Below the pieces are notes generated by a model. That model was not told the DNA's origin. It worked only from the letters and a program-made list of their open reading frames with translations, and did no database searches. Shown piece by piece: positions 1 to 7,899 of a stretch of DNA of 64,000 bases. Source of the stretch: Chitinophaga hostae (GTDB lineage: Bacteria; Bacteroidota; Bacteroidia; Chitinophagales; Chitinophagaceae); assembly GCF_018224885.1 (NCBI RefSeq), contig NZ_JAGTXB010000003.1:124001-188000 (forward strand). The letters are read 5' to 3'. The stretch's first letter is position 1. Every line of letters starts with the position of its first letter. The translations under genes were made by a program, and so were the position numbers.

Positions 1-1122
1 GACTGGTGCTCCTACTGGGAAATCAACAAATACGGCCTACCAGCGCCCGAAGACTACAGGAACGATACCGCATTCTGGTATAACCTCAATGCTAACTTTG
101 ATCTGCTATCTGCCTGCTGGAAATTATACGGCTGGACAGGCGACTCCTGGTATATCAGCGATCCGGCAATGATTAACTTCTTTGAAAAAACCGTCAATGA
201 ATATATTCACCAGTGGGTGCTGCAGCCCGACTCCCTGTTGACAAGGCCCATGCATCCCAACGCGCCATCGCCCTTTCATCCGCAGGATAATTTCCATACC
301 TGCCGCGGACTGCCATCTTACGTGGAAAACATACCCGATCTGAAAGTGGGTATCGATCTTCCCGCAACCATCTACCGGGGATTATTGTCTTATTCCTCCA
401 TTCTAAAGCTAAAAGGGAATAAGGAAAAAGCAACGCTGTTTAAACAAACAGCAGAACAATACCGGCAGCAGATAGATGCCGTTTGGTGGAATGAGCAGGC
501 CGCACGCTATTATACCTGGTATAATAACGCCGGTAAATTCGGTATAGGAGAAGGAGAAGTATTCCTGCTATGGTTTGATGCCCTAAAAGATACCGCCAGA
601 AGCCGTAAAACCATCGCCCACCTGATTGCAACATCCTGGAATGTGGAAACCACTTCCTATTTGCCTGTGATACTGTTTAAACACGGCTACTGGAACAAAG
701 CCAGGGAGTATCTGTTACAACTCACTGATACCAATACACCAAGACGGGAGTATCCCGAAGTATCTTTTGCTGTACTGGAAGGCATTGTAAGAGGATTGAT
801 GGGAATAGAGCCGGATGCTGCAGCAAAGCGGATCACGACCTTATATCGCGGTAAAAAAGGCAGCAGCGCTGCATTGAAGGATCTGCATGTATTAAACACG
901 ATGATCGCTATCAGTCAAACAGGGGAACAAACAGATTTACATAACAAGGGTAACAGCGACTTTCTATGGAGGGCTGCGTTTGCAGGGGATTATCGTATAA
1001 TAACCGTGAATAATACCGTTATGCCTGCGAGGAAGGAGGTGGATAATAATGGAAATATGATATCTTATGTGGAGGTGATGGTGGAGGGAAGTGGTGTGTT
1101 CAGGGCGAGGGCAGGGAAATAG
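1..1122 (+). CDS. Six-hairpin glycosidase-like protein, C-terminal part (5' end outside window)
   Basis: The reading frame is open from base 1, so the N-terminus lies outside the window; 373 residues are visible. The sequence is rich in Trp/Tyr and alternates helix-like segments, for example the stretch with GYWNKAREYL and the later REYPEVSFAVLEGIVRGLMG. This is the look of an (alpha/alpha)6-barrel glycosidase of the rhamnosidase/trehalase-like clan. The C-terminal 50 residues form a beta-rich tail. It precedes a xylan locus on the opposite strand, so a role in plant-polysaccharide breakdown is a reasonable inference. The exact GH family and substrate cannot be read from the fragment. Confidence 0.6.
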   Translation, partial: DWCSYWEINKYGLPAPEDYRNDTAFWYNLNANFDLLSACWKLYGWTGDSWYISDPAMINFFEKTVNEYIHQWVLQPDSLLTRPMHPNAPSPFHPQDNFHTCRGLPSYVENIPDLKVGIDLPATIYRGLLSYSSILKLKGNKEKATLFKQTAEQYRQQIDAVWWNEQAARYYTWYNNAGKFGIGEGEVFLLWFDALKDTARSRKTIAHLIATSWNVETTSYLPVILFKHGYWNKAREYLLQLTDTNTPRREYPEVSFAVLEGIVRGLMGIEPDAAAKRITTLYRGKKGSSAALKDLHVLNTMIAISQTGEQTDLHNKGNSDFLWRAAFAGDYRIITVNNTVMPARKEVDNNGNMISYVEVMVEGSGVFRARAGK

Positions 1123-1221
1123 ATTTGCAGGAGATATTATGCCGATACGCCCGCTCCAGACATTGTACAGGTCAGCCAATTATATTTCCCCCCCACTCCC
1201 GAAAAAATTCTTCAAAAAAAA

Positions 1222-1267
1222 TTGCGTAGTTAAATAACTACATTTATATTTGTAGCCAAATGACTAC
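1222..1267 (+). promoter_or_regulatory. Promoter with two matching palindromic operators
   Basis: A Bacteroidota-type promoter is visible: TTG at 1222-1224, a 20-base spacer, and TATATTTG (TAnnTTTG) at 1245-1252. Two 16-bp imperfect palindromes sit on it: GTAGTTAAATAACTAC at 1226-1241, between the -33 and -7 elements, and GTAGCCAAATGACTAC at 1252-1267, touching the -7 element. They agree at 13 of 16 positions and share GTAG/CTAC ends. The arrangement suggests a repressor dimer of the ArsR, MarR or BlaI type. No such regulator gene lies between the promoter and the first gene at 1386. Confidence 0.6.
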
Positions 1268-1385
1268 AAAAAGAATTTAAGACAGGACCTATTTAAAGTC
1301 ATAACAAACCCAACCAGAAGAACTTCACTACCAGGTTGGGGGCTATTCCACCAATCAGCATCCGTAAAATATAAAACAAACAGCA

Positions 1386-1859
1386 ATGGAAACAAAAATC
1401 GATGCCGGGGAAGATAAACAGGAACTAATTATCACAAGAGCATTTAACTTACCCCTGGATTTGCTTTTTAAAGCACATGCTGAGCCCGAAATTATCGGTC
1501 AATGGATGTCGCACGAACTGGGAACAACACGGGTGAAACAGGAAAACAAAAAATTTGGCAATTGGCAAGCTGAAACCACGGACCCGGAGGGAAACAAACT
1601 TTTTGTTGCTGTTGGCGTGATGCTTGAGTTTATTCCGAACGAAAAAATTACACGAACATTTGAGATCGAAAACGGTCCATTTCCTGTGCAGTTAGAATTT
1701 ATGGAATTCGAAAAACTCACGACGCATACCAGTAAACTTACGATGCAAATGATATTCAAATCAGTGAGTATCAGGGACCAGCTGCTTAAAACGTCATTTG
1801 CAAAAGGTATCAATATGGCTCATAACCGCATAGAAAAATTCTTTAGTAAAAATCAATGA
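1386..1859 (+). CDS. SRPBCC (AHSA1/START-like) domain protein
   Basis: A 157-residue protein of the SRPBCC/AHSA1 fold. The N-terminal pattern IITRAFNLPLDLLFKAHAEP, followed by a GQWM segment, is the typical start of Aha1-like small-ligand-binding domains. The length is normal for a single-domain member. No signal peptide is seen, so it should be cytosolic. It is the first gene behind the palindrome-bearing promoter and is followed 40 bases later by a VOC-family gene, a pairing common in Bacteroidota. In many genomes such genes follow an ArsR regulator, which is absent here. The ligand is unknown. Confidence 0.85.
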   Translation: METKIDAGEDKQELIITRAFNLPLDLLFKAHAEPEIIGQWMSHELGTTRVKQENKKFGNWQAETTDPEGNKLFVAVGVMLEFIPNEKITRTFEIENGPFPVQLEFMEFEKLTTHTSKLTMQMIFKSVSIRDQLLKTSFAKGINMAHNRIEKFFSKNQ

Positions 1860-1899
1860 CTACATTTTTCTACATTCAATAACAACTAAAAAAAACTTT

Positions 1900-2292
1900 A
1901 TGAAAAAGAACATCATTTGCTGGTTTGAGATTTACGTAAAAGATATTCACAGGGCAAGAGCTTTTTATATAGAGGTATTGAATGAAAAAATAAATGAGGT
2001 GGTAGAAACCCCCATTTTGAAAATGGCGTCTTTTGCTACCGGAAAAGACAGCAGCATTGTTAGCGGCGCATTGATAGAAATGGAGGGCACTAAGGCCGGT
2101 GACGAAAGAGCAGTAAACACCATTGTTTACTTCCCGACTGATGATTGCATCGCAAGCGAAAAAAAGGTGATAGCGGCCGGCGGTAAAGTTCTAAAGTCTC
2201 AATTCCCGGTGGATGCTCCAGGTTATTGTAGTTTGTGTGTTGATACAGAGGGTAATCCCATTGGGTTCTTCTCATTGACGAAAACGAAATAA
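1900..2292 (+). CDS. VOC family (glyoxalase-like) protein
   Basis: A 130-residue protein starting ICWFEIYVKDIHRARAFYIEVL, the classic opening of a vicinal-oxygen-chelate module (beta-alpha-beta with a conserved KD.xRAxxFY). It ends with the DTEGNPIGFFS strand that usually carries the last metal-ligand region. Single-domain length is normal. The enzyme may be a dioxygenase, isomerase or drug-binding protein; the substrate cannot be told from sequence. It is probably co-transcribed with the upstream SRPBCC gene and is followed by a strong terminator. Confidence 0.85.
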   Translation: MKKNIICWFEIYVKDIHRARAFYIEVLNEKINEVVETPILKMASFATGKDSSIVSGALIEMEGTKAGDERAVNTIVYFPTDDCIASEKKVIAAGGKVLKSQFPVDAPGYCSLCVDTEGNPIGFFSLTKTK

Positions 2293-2333
2293 GATATCAG
2301 ACTATGACTTGGGATGCGTTGGCATATTCGACA

Positions 2334-2367
2334 AAAAGCCTGCAGATCTTAGTATCTGCAGGCTTTT
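2334..2367 (+). terminator. Rho-independent terminator after the VOC gene
   Basis: Perfect 14-bp stem: AAAAGCCTGCAGAT (2334-2347), loop CTTAGT, then ATCTGCAGGCTTTT (2354-2367). The A-rich and T-rich ends make it usable in both directions. Confidence 0.85.
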
Positions 2368-2400
2368 ACGTCTTTAATATACTTCCTCAATTTGGATAGC

Positions 2401-2517
2401 TCAATAAGGTTCTACGATCATCCATTCCACAGAACCAGTTGACGAAGTCGCCTCTTTAGTCCAAAAAATTGTAAAACTGGTTCCTGCAACTCTCGGCCCA
2501 AGGCAGGGAGCGGCCAT
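2401..2517 (-). pseudogene. Displaced Rhs C-terminal tip fragment (38 residues)
   Basis: A short minus-strand frame reads MAAPCLGPRVAGTSF and ends VEWMIVEPY before a stop. It begins at a 17-bp sequence (2507-2523) that recurs with one mismatch at 3182-3198, where another short tip begins with MTAPSF. The shared entry sequence suggests both are toxin-tip (CT) fragments left behind when an Rhs-type gene exchanged its 3' end. There is no independent promoter or clear start signal. The toxin family is not recognisable. Confidence 0.4.
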
Positions 2518-2573
2518 TCCTAATTGACCTCCAATGATTCCATTTTATACTTTTACTCACTTTTATAATCTGA

Positions 2574-3014
2574 TCAAAAAAAATAATCAATTGGGTCAGA
2601 CTCCGTTGTTAAAATTTCTCCCTTCACAAGTTTATTTAAATAATAAATGACTTTTGTAAGCCTATCGACTTCGATAATAATTCCTTTAAGGTCAAGGCAA
2701 TCATTCACCCTTTTATACAACTCAGTACTATGCAGTCCCGGCCCGGCTTTATTTAGATCTTGAGTAGTTTTATCTAGCAATATTATGAAGAATAATCTCC
2801 TTTCATCGCTAGTTAAAAAATCGTCCAACTGCAAATCTACAAATCCATAAAAGTGTCCAGCAGCATTCTCCTTAATTAAATTCCTAAAGTCAATTGCCCA
2901 TGGAGGCAAATCACATTCTAACATTTTTGAATATAGAAAACCAAGGGTCAAGTTTAAAATATTGTCTTTTATCCAAAACCCTTTACTTTTAAAATCAATA
3001 AAACTACTTGCCAT
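2574..3014 (-). CDS. Hypothetical protein, candidate immunity protein of the Rhs tip
   Basis: A 146-residue acidic, soluble-looking protein with no signal peptide and no family I can name. It starts at an ATG 4 bases after the stop of the upstream 57-residue tip fragment, and GGAGG at 3026-3030 (reading GGAGGT on the minus strand) is a good ribosome binding site. Position immediately downstream of an Rhs C-terminal tip is where cognate immunity genes of polymorphic toxins lie, so immunity is inferred from place, not from similarity. Its frame is intact while the toxin side is broken. Confidence 0.6.
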   Translation of the reverse strand: MASSFIDFKSKGFWIKDNILNLTLGFLYSKMLECDLPPWAIDFRNLIKENAAGHFYGFVDLQLDDFLTSDERRLFFIILLDKTTQDLNKAGPGLHSTELYKRVNDCLDLKGIIIEVDRLTKVIYYLNKLVKGEILTTESDPIDYFF

Positions 3015-3018
3015 ATTT

Positions 3019-3192
3019 TTATTTACCTCCTATTGCTATTAATCTATTCATATCACTAGCATGATTGAGTTTAATATAATCCATTACTTCTGCAACCCGC
3101 TCTTTATTTAAATCTTTTAAATCTACAGCTACCAGATCGACGGTCTTTCTAAAATGAGCTGTAACAGATTTCAAGAAGCTTGGAGCGGTCAT
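3019..3192 (-). pseudogene. Rhs C-terminal toxin tip fragment (57 residues)
   Basis: The minus-strand frame reads MTAPSFLKSVTAHFRKTVDL and ends NRLIAIGGK before its stop. It looks like the C-terminal end of a globular toxin domain, with VMDYIKLNHASDMNRL helix-like. It is out of frame with the Rhs-repeat fragment just upstream (stop at 3195-3197), so no full toxin can be made here. It is followed after a few bases by the candidate immunity gene. Confidence 0.45.
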
Positions 3193-3194
3193 TC

Positions 3195-3539
3195 CTAAAA
3201 TAGTTGAGGTTGCGTTGCCGCGGGTGAGATGCCTGGCTTATCATCCGATACAGTGGCCAGTACATTCCCCAAATGATCACTTAATTCAAAGACCTTATAC
3301 CCACGCATAAAGTTAGTGAATTGTGCGTCTCCTACACCCGTTAATTTAGATATTTCAAGGAGCGCATCCTGCTGCACGACAATCATCCAGGTATCTATAT
3401 CCAAACGGCGGGCTGCCCGTAATTTTTTTTCAAAAAAATATTGCCCCACAAAACCAAAATATAAAAATCGTTTTACATTCAATTCAGCCAGAGATCTGTT
3501 AATAAAACACTGCGTGGTAGTAGCCGAACAAAAAAGCAC
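3195..3539 (-). pseudogene. Rhs-repeat protein remnant
   Basis: The C-terminal half contains RGYKVFELSDHLGNVLATVS, the hallmark of the Rhs-associated core region (YELSDHLGNVL). The frame then stops 16 codons later instead of running through a core and toxin tip. The N-terminal part (residues about 20-75) does not look like Rhs repeats and its first codons come from the neighbouring hairpin. This is a truncated, possibly chimeric fragment without a plausible start. Confidence 0.6.
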
Positions 3540-3576
3540 TGATAACCTGCGTTATCAGTGCTTTTTTGTTCGGCTA
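3521..3576. terminator. Bidirectional terminator, 26-bp perfect hairpin
   Basis: Left arm 3521-3546 and right arm 3551-3576 are perfectly complementary over 26 bases with loop CTGC. The core GCACTGATAAC/GTTATCAGTGC is followed by a run of six T on both strands. It lies 64 bases after the stop of the GH10 gene and would end that operon on the minus strand. Confidence 0.85.
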
Positions 3577-3640
3577 TCGTTAGCTCCCGACAGATCAAAC
3601 CACCTGTAGCCTTTTTGCCCGCAAGTGAAATCGTCATACA

Positions 3641-4741
3641 TTAAAATTGTACCACCGGCCAGAATGCTTTTTTGGGTTGCAAATCTTTGTCAAATAACAG
3701 CGGATAATCCTTTCTGCCACGCACCGGGAAATTATCCAGCCAGCTATATCTGTCAGAGATATTCCAAAAAGTTACGCCTGTCAAAGCACCACGGTACTTC
3801 CGAAAAACATTAAAGCACAAGCGGAATTGTTCGAGCTGGCGTTGCTCCTTTGCAGCGGTAAAAGCCACCGCGCTGTCTTCCGGCTGTCTCATCCTCATCT
3901 CATGCTCTTTCGGATAAACTGAGATATCAAATTCAGTAACCTGTAATTTTAAGCCCGTTGTTATAAAATCAGTGATCGTTTTTTCCAGCTGCTCTTCCGA
4001 AGGCTCATTTATTGCCCAGTGGGCTTGCAAACCAACGCCATGAACCGGTATGCCTTTGCTGACCAGGCCATTCAGCAGTTGTATGATCTTTTTCCGCTTT
4101 ACAGGATTGATTTCGTTATAATCATTGTAAAACAACAATGCCTCCGGGTCGGCTTCATGCGCCCACTGAAATGCTTTTTCAATATACTCTTCGCCGCAGA
4201 TCTGGTACCATAAAGAGTTCCGGTAAAATTCATCCTTGCGGTCGCTGATTACTTCATTGGCTACATCCCAGGCATACACTACTCCTTTGTATCTCTTTAC
4301 AACTGTAGTAATATGTTCTTTCAGGCGCTGCAGCAATACTTCTTTATCGGCCTTTTGCCCGTTGGCACCCTTAAAAATCCATCCGGGCGCCTGGTTATGC
4401 CATACTAAGGTATGCCCTCTGAGCTTCATCCCATTTCTACGGGCAAACGCCGCAATAGAGTCCGCATCCCGCCAGTTGTATTGTTGCTCCTCAGGATGAA
4501 TAACACTCATCTTCATGGCGTTTTCCGGCGTGAGACTGTTAAACTGCCGGACCAGCAACCCCGCTTCATCTGTTCGCAGTGCACGGGCTGAAACGGCCAC
4601 GCCTATAGGAAAATAATCCTTGTAATAATCCTTTAGTCCCGGCGTTGCTGCAACAACAGCGGTTTTACGAAGATAGGCGGCACAACAAAAATTCACTGAA
4701 ACAATGATTAAAACAATAATGCCGTAGCGGGTATTTTTCAT
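3641..4741 (-). CDS. GH10 endo-beta-1,4-xylanase
   Basis: Single-domain GH10 enzyme of 366 residues that hydrolyses internal xylan bonds with retention. Visible family motifs: FNSLTPENAMKM, LRGHTLVWHNQAP, the acid/base Glu163 in WDVANE, and the nucleophile Glu270 in VTEFDIS. The start chosen is the ATG at 4741 (MKNTRYG), which gives a hydrophobic signal with a lipobox-like VNFCC; the longer frame from 4774 overlaps the upstream gene and spoils the signal. It follows the GH43-CBM6-GH43 gene with a 10-base gap, so both are one operon opposite the HTCS gene. No CBM is present. Confidence 0.95.
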   Translation of the reverse strand: MKNTRYGIIVLIIVSVNFCCAAYLRKTAVVAATPGLKDYYKDYFPIGVAVSARALRTDEAGLLVRQFNSLTPENAMKMSVIHPEEQQYNWRDADSIAAFARRNGMKLRGHTLVWHNQAPGWIFKGANGQKADKEVLLQRLKEHITTVVKRYKGVVYAWDVANEVISDRKDEFYRNSLWYQICGEEYIEKAFQWAHEADPEALLFYNDYNEINPVKRKKIIQLLNGLVSKGIPVHGVGLQAHWAINEPSEEQLEKTITDFITTGLKLQVTEFDISVYPKEHEMRMRQPEDSAVAFTAAKEQRQLEQFRLCFNVFRKYRGALTGVTFWNISDRYSWLDNFPVRGRKDYPLLFDKDLQPKKAFWPVVQF

Positions 4742-4751
4742 AAACCATTTA

Positions 4752-7661
4752 TTAATTTGTTCCTGAAAAAGCACTCATAGGTTGAATGGTGCCATCACTA
4801 TTATATTTCATCTCCATCACCTTGACATTTCTCAAATGTGTTTTGCCTGACAATTGTGTATCATGATAAAACAAGTACCACCTGTCACCGATTTGAACAA
4901 TGGAATGATGATTTGTCCACCCTTCAACAGGTTTCAGGATAATGCCCTGGTATTTAAAGGGACCATATGGATTATCCCCAATGGCATAAGCAATATTATG
5001 GGTATCGCCTGTTGAATAGGAAAAGTAATATTTACCCTGGTATTTATGCATCCAGGCTGCTTCAAAGAAACGTTTGTCATTATCTTTTTCTCTGAACAGG
5101 TTACCACTGCTGTCTGTTATTTTTATTTCAGCAGGTGCATGCGCCAATGTTTTCATTCCCGGGGAAAGCTTCGCCACACGGGGAAGAATGGCTGCTTCCT
5201 CTTTAGTGCGCAACTTTGCTGCAGCATCATACCGGTTGTTGTTCCAGTTTTGCAGTTGTCCGCCCCAGATACCTCCAAAGTATAAATAAAAGGAGCCGTC
5301 ATCGTCCCTGAATACAGCCGGATCAATACTATAGGTGCCCGCTACCGGATTCTTTTCCGCTACAAACGGGCCTTCCGGCTGTTTTGAAGTAGCTACCCCT
5401 ATTCTAAATACGCCCTGCTTATCCTTTGCAGGGAAATACAAATAGTAAGTGCCTTGTGAAAACGCGGCATCCGGCGCCCATAGCTGCCGGGAGACCCAGG
5501 GAATATCCGCTGCCCGCAATCCAACACCATGATCGGTTACTTTTCCGCCAATGGAGTCCATGGAAAGAATGTGGTAATCGGCCATCTGGAAGTGGTCGCC
5601 ATTATCGCTCTCCGCTGTTTTAGTGGCAGTATCATGAGACGGATAGATGTATATTTTTCCGTTGAAAAGATGCGCCGACGGATCAGCAGTATAAATATGC
5701 GATATCAGCGGTGCTGATACATAAGCCTGTTGGGAGCTATTCGTAAAAGAGAACCAGTTCAGACGCAGCGCCGATGCTGCTGTTCCCGTAAACTTAAACG
5801 TCAACCGGTGCTTGCCGGTCAGCGGCTTAACCGGTGTGCCGACAGTGCTATACGCTTTACCTGTTTGTTCCGGAATAGTAACCGTTGCATATGGATTCAA
5901 CGAATCTCCATCAGCATATACCGTTATACGCCCCATTCCCGGGGCCAGCCGCAGCAACAGGTGCTTATATCCGTCTTCAAAATCCACCTGGTTAAACCTG
6001 ATCCACGAACCGTCAACCCAATTGGCAACATCCTGTTCCTTCGGGCCATCCACATCGCCACCGGGCCTGACATGTGCCTGGTAAATTTCATCATACATTT
6101 CTGCCTGGATAGGCGATGAAGCTTTGAAAAGATTGGGAGGCCCCTGCCGGGTATCCATTCTAAACCAGTCAAGATCAACATAGCCGCCGGTTTGGGTAGT
6201 GGCATAATTAAAAAGGGCAAACCGGTTACCTGTAAACATTTTCAGGTCAAATTGCATGTTCAAGGTATCTCCCAGGGGAATAAATGTTTTATTATCAAAG
6301 CTATAATAGAAATGAGCCTGATCCTTTACCGTGTTAACTGACGCTTTGAAAAAGATCATACTTCTTTTACCAATCGCTACGCTGTCAACAGTATTGCCGG
6401 CAAGCTCCATTACAATGAACTTTTCATGCGCTCCTGCCCTTACCCCGATAAAGGCATGTGGCATTTGCAATACTGCAAGTCCGGTTACATCGCCCTCTTT
6501 CATCTGGCTGATATCCAGGGCGGTGGTGGCATCAGAGAACGGACCAAATATTCGTTGCGTTAAGGAATTCCTGGCATGCGGAAGATCTGCGGCAATGCTG
6601 CCTGTAGTCAACCGCAGATACCCCTTTCGTTTAGTTAAAGACCAGGCGCCATCATCCGGGTTGTGGTTCCAGGCCCACTGAACGGCTAACTGATCACGAT
6701 TGAACTCATCGCTGGTGGGTAGCACACGTACCGGGGAAACGGCAGCCGTAGGTTTTTTGTAAGTGACAACTGCCCTGCCATTTTCCCCCAATATTGGCCA
6801 GCCATCCACCCAATGCGCAGGTTGCAGCGTAGGCACTCTTCCCACGCCTGCTCTGTCCTGGAAGATAATACTCCACCACTCGCCTTCCGGCGTTTCAATC
6901 AGTGCTCCCTGGTGAATGCCCTTGCCACTGAGGTTCATATCATCCTTCAGTACAACCTTTTCTTCATAGGGACCATAAATATTTCTTGACCGGAGGCAAA
7001 CCTGGTAACCATCGCCACCGCCATAGGTGGCGTAAATGTAATAATACCCGTTGATCTTGTAAACATGCGAACCTTCCAGTCCCGGCCGCTGTACTTTGTC
7101 AAATACAATGCTGTCGGGGCTGATTGGCGCGAGGTTGGCGTCAACCTCCGTTATGGATATCTTGGAATAACCATGGGCAATGTAAATGCGGCCATTGTCA
7201 TCAAAAAACAATCCTGCGTCATAATAGGGCCTCGGCAACTTCCGTATTTCCCAGGGACCTTCCGCCTTTGTGGCGGTACAAAGAAACCCGCCTTCATCAA
7301 GTGTCATGAAAAGTATATGGAACTTGCCATTATGATAGCGTATGCTGCTGGCCCACTGGCCTCTGCCATACCTGCTACCGCCCTTTAAATCATAAAAGGG
7401 ATGTTGTTTAAACTGCGGAACAACATTGGCGGCATACTCCCAGTTTACCAGGTCTTTTGATTTCAGCACCGGTACCCCTGGAAAAAAATACATGGTGGTG
7501 GTTACCATATAATACGTGTCGCCAACGCGGATCACATCATTGTCCGGGAAATCAGCCCATATAACAGGATTGGTATAAGTACCATCTTCGTTGTCTGATT
7601 GTTGGGCATAGAGCAACCTGCTTAGGAACAGGAGTGCTATAACGAGGAATTTTTTACACAT
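4752..7661 (-). CDS. GH43-CBM6-GH43 two-catalytic-domain arabinofuranosidase/xylosidase
   Basis: A 969-residue exported protein. Signal peptide: MCKKFLVIALLFLSRLLYAQ. Domain 1 (about 25-310) is a GH43 five-bladed propeller with catalytic candidates in WADFPDND, YYDAGLFFDD and GLEGSHVYK. A beta-sandwich GH43 C-terminal module (about 320-510) follows, then a CBM6-like module (about 525-650). Domain 2 (about 660-965) is another GH43 with YTADPSAHLF, YSIDPAVF and FFEAAWMHK. The two propellers are different subfamilies, so a dual arabinofuranosidase/xylosidase action on arabinoxylan is likely. The ATG at 7661 is chosen over a longer frame from 7712 because it yields the signal peptide and follows a promoter-like sequence. 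Confidence 0.92.
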   Translation of the reverse strand: MCKKFLVIALLFLSRLLYAQQSDNEDGTYTNPVIWADFPDNDVIRVGDTYYMVTTTMYFFPGVPVLKSKDLVNWEYAANVVPQFKQHPFYDLKGGSRYGRGQWASSIRYHNGKFHILFMTLDEGGFLCTATKAEGPWEIRKLPRPYYDAGLFFDDNGRIYIAHGYSKISITEVDANLAPISPDSIVFDKVQRPGLEGSHVYKINGYYYIYATYGGGDGYQVCLRSRNIYGPYEEKVVLKDDMNLSGKGIHQGALIETPEGEWWSIIFQDRAGVGRVPTLQPAHWVDGWPILGENGRAVVTYKKPTAAVSPVRVLPTSDEFNRDQLAVQWAWNHNPDDGAWSLTKRKGYLRLTTGSIAADLPHARNSLTQRIFGPFSDATTALDISQMKEGDVTGLAVLQMPHAFIGVRAGAHEKFIVMELAGNTVDSVAIGKRSMIFFKASVNTVKDQAHFYYSFDNKTFIPLGDTLNMQFDLKMFTGNRFALFNYATTQTGGYVDLDWFRMDTRQGPPNLFKASSPIQAEMYDEIYQAHVRPGGDVDGPKEQDVANWVDGSWIRFNQVDFEDGYKHLLLRLAPGMGRITVYADGDSLNPYATVTIPEQTGKAYSTVGTPVKPLTGKHRLTFKFTGTAASALRLNWFSFTNSSQQAYVSAPLISHIYTADPSAHLFNGKIYIYPSHDTATKTAESDNGDHFQMADYHILSMDSIGGKVTDHGVGLRAADIPWVSRQLWAPDAAFSQGTYYLYFPAKDKQGVFRIGVATSKQPEGPFVAEKNPVAGTYSIDPAVFRDDDGSFYLYFGGIWGGQLQNWNNNRYDAAAKLRTKEEAAILPRVAKLSPGMKTLAHAPAEIKITDSSGNLFREKDNDKRFFEAAWMHKYQGKYYFSYSTGDTHNIAYAIGDNPYGPFKYQGIILKPVEGWTNHHSIVQIGDRWYLFYHDTQLSGKTHLRNVKVMEMKYNSDGTIQPMSAFSGTN

Positions 7662-7683
7662 CTTTAAAATGTTATACGAAAAA

Positions 7684-7712
7684 CAAAAATACCAGCACCA
7701 CGATTCAGTCAA
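7684..7712 (-). promoter_or_regulatory. Promoter for the GH43-GH10 operon
   Basis: On the minus strand TTG (7710-7712), an 18-base spacer and TATTTTTG (7684-7691, matching TAnnTTTG) give a good Bacteroidota promoter about 20 bases before the ATG at 7661. It lies in the 238-base divergent region shared with the HTCS gene. For the HTCS gene only a weaker match is visible on the plus strand (TTG 7792-7794, TACATTTC 7816-7823). Confidence 0.5.
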
Positions 7713-7899
7713 TCGCTCATTTGTTTAAATTAGTAGTAAAAATGTCTTACAGACAATAATTGTATTTCAAAGATAATATCCTGGCGGGTAATTGGAAATT
7801 TGAATATCTTGGGATTACATTTCGTACCTAAATTCGCTTCGTAGAAAAAGCCACGTTTGAATAATTCAACCAGCATCTCGTTTTTAATGATAGTCAAAT

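Larger units (their letters stand above)
2507..3198 (-). repeat. 17-bp junction repeat flanking the immunity gene
   Basis: Copies ggagcggccattcctaa (2507-2523) and ggagcggtcattcctaa (3182-3198) differ at one base. Both sit exactly at the start of a short tip-like reading frame on the minus strand, and the intact immunity-like gene lies between them. Repeats at the core/tip boundary are expected where Rhs toxin tips are swapped by recombination. Confidence 0.5.
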
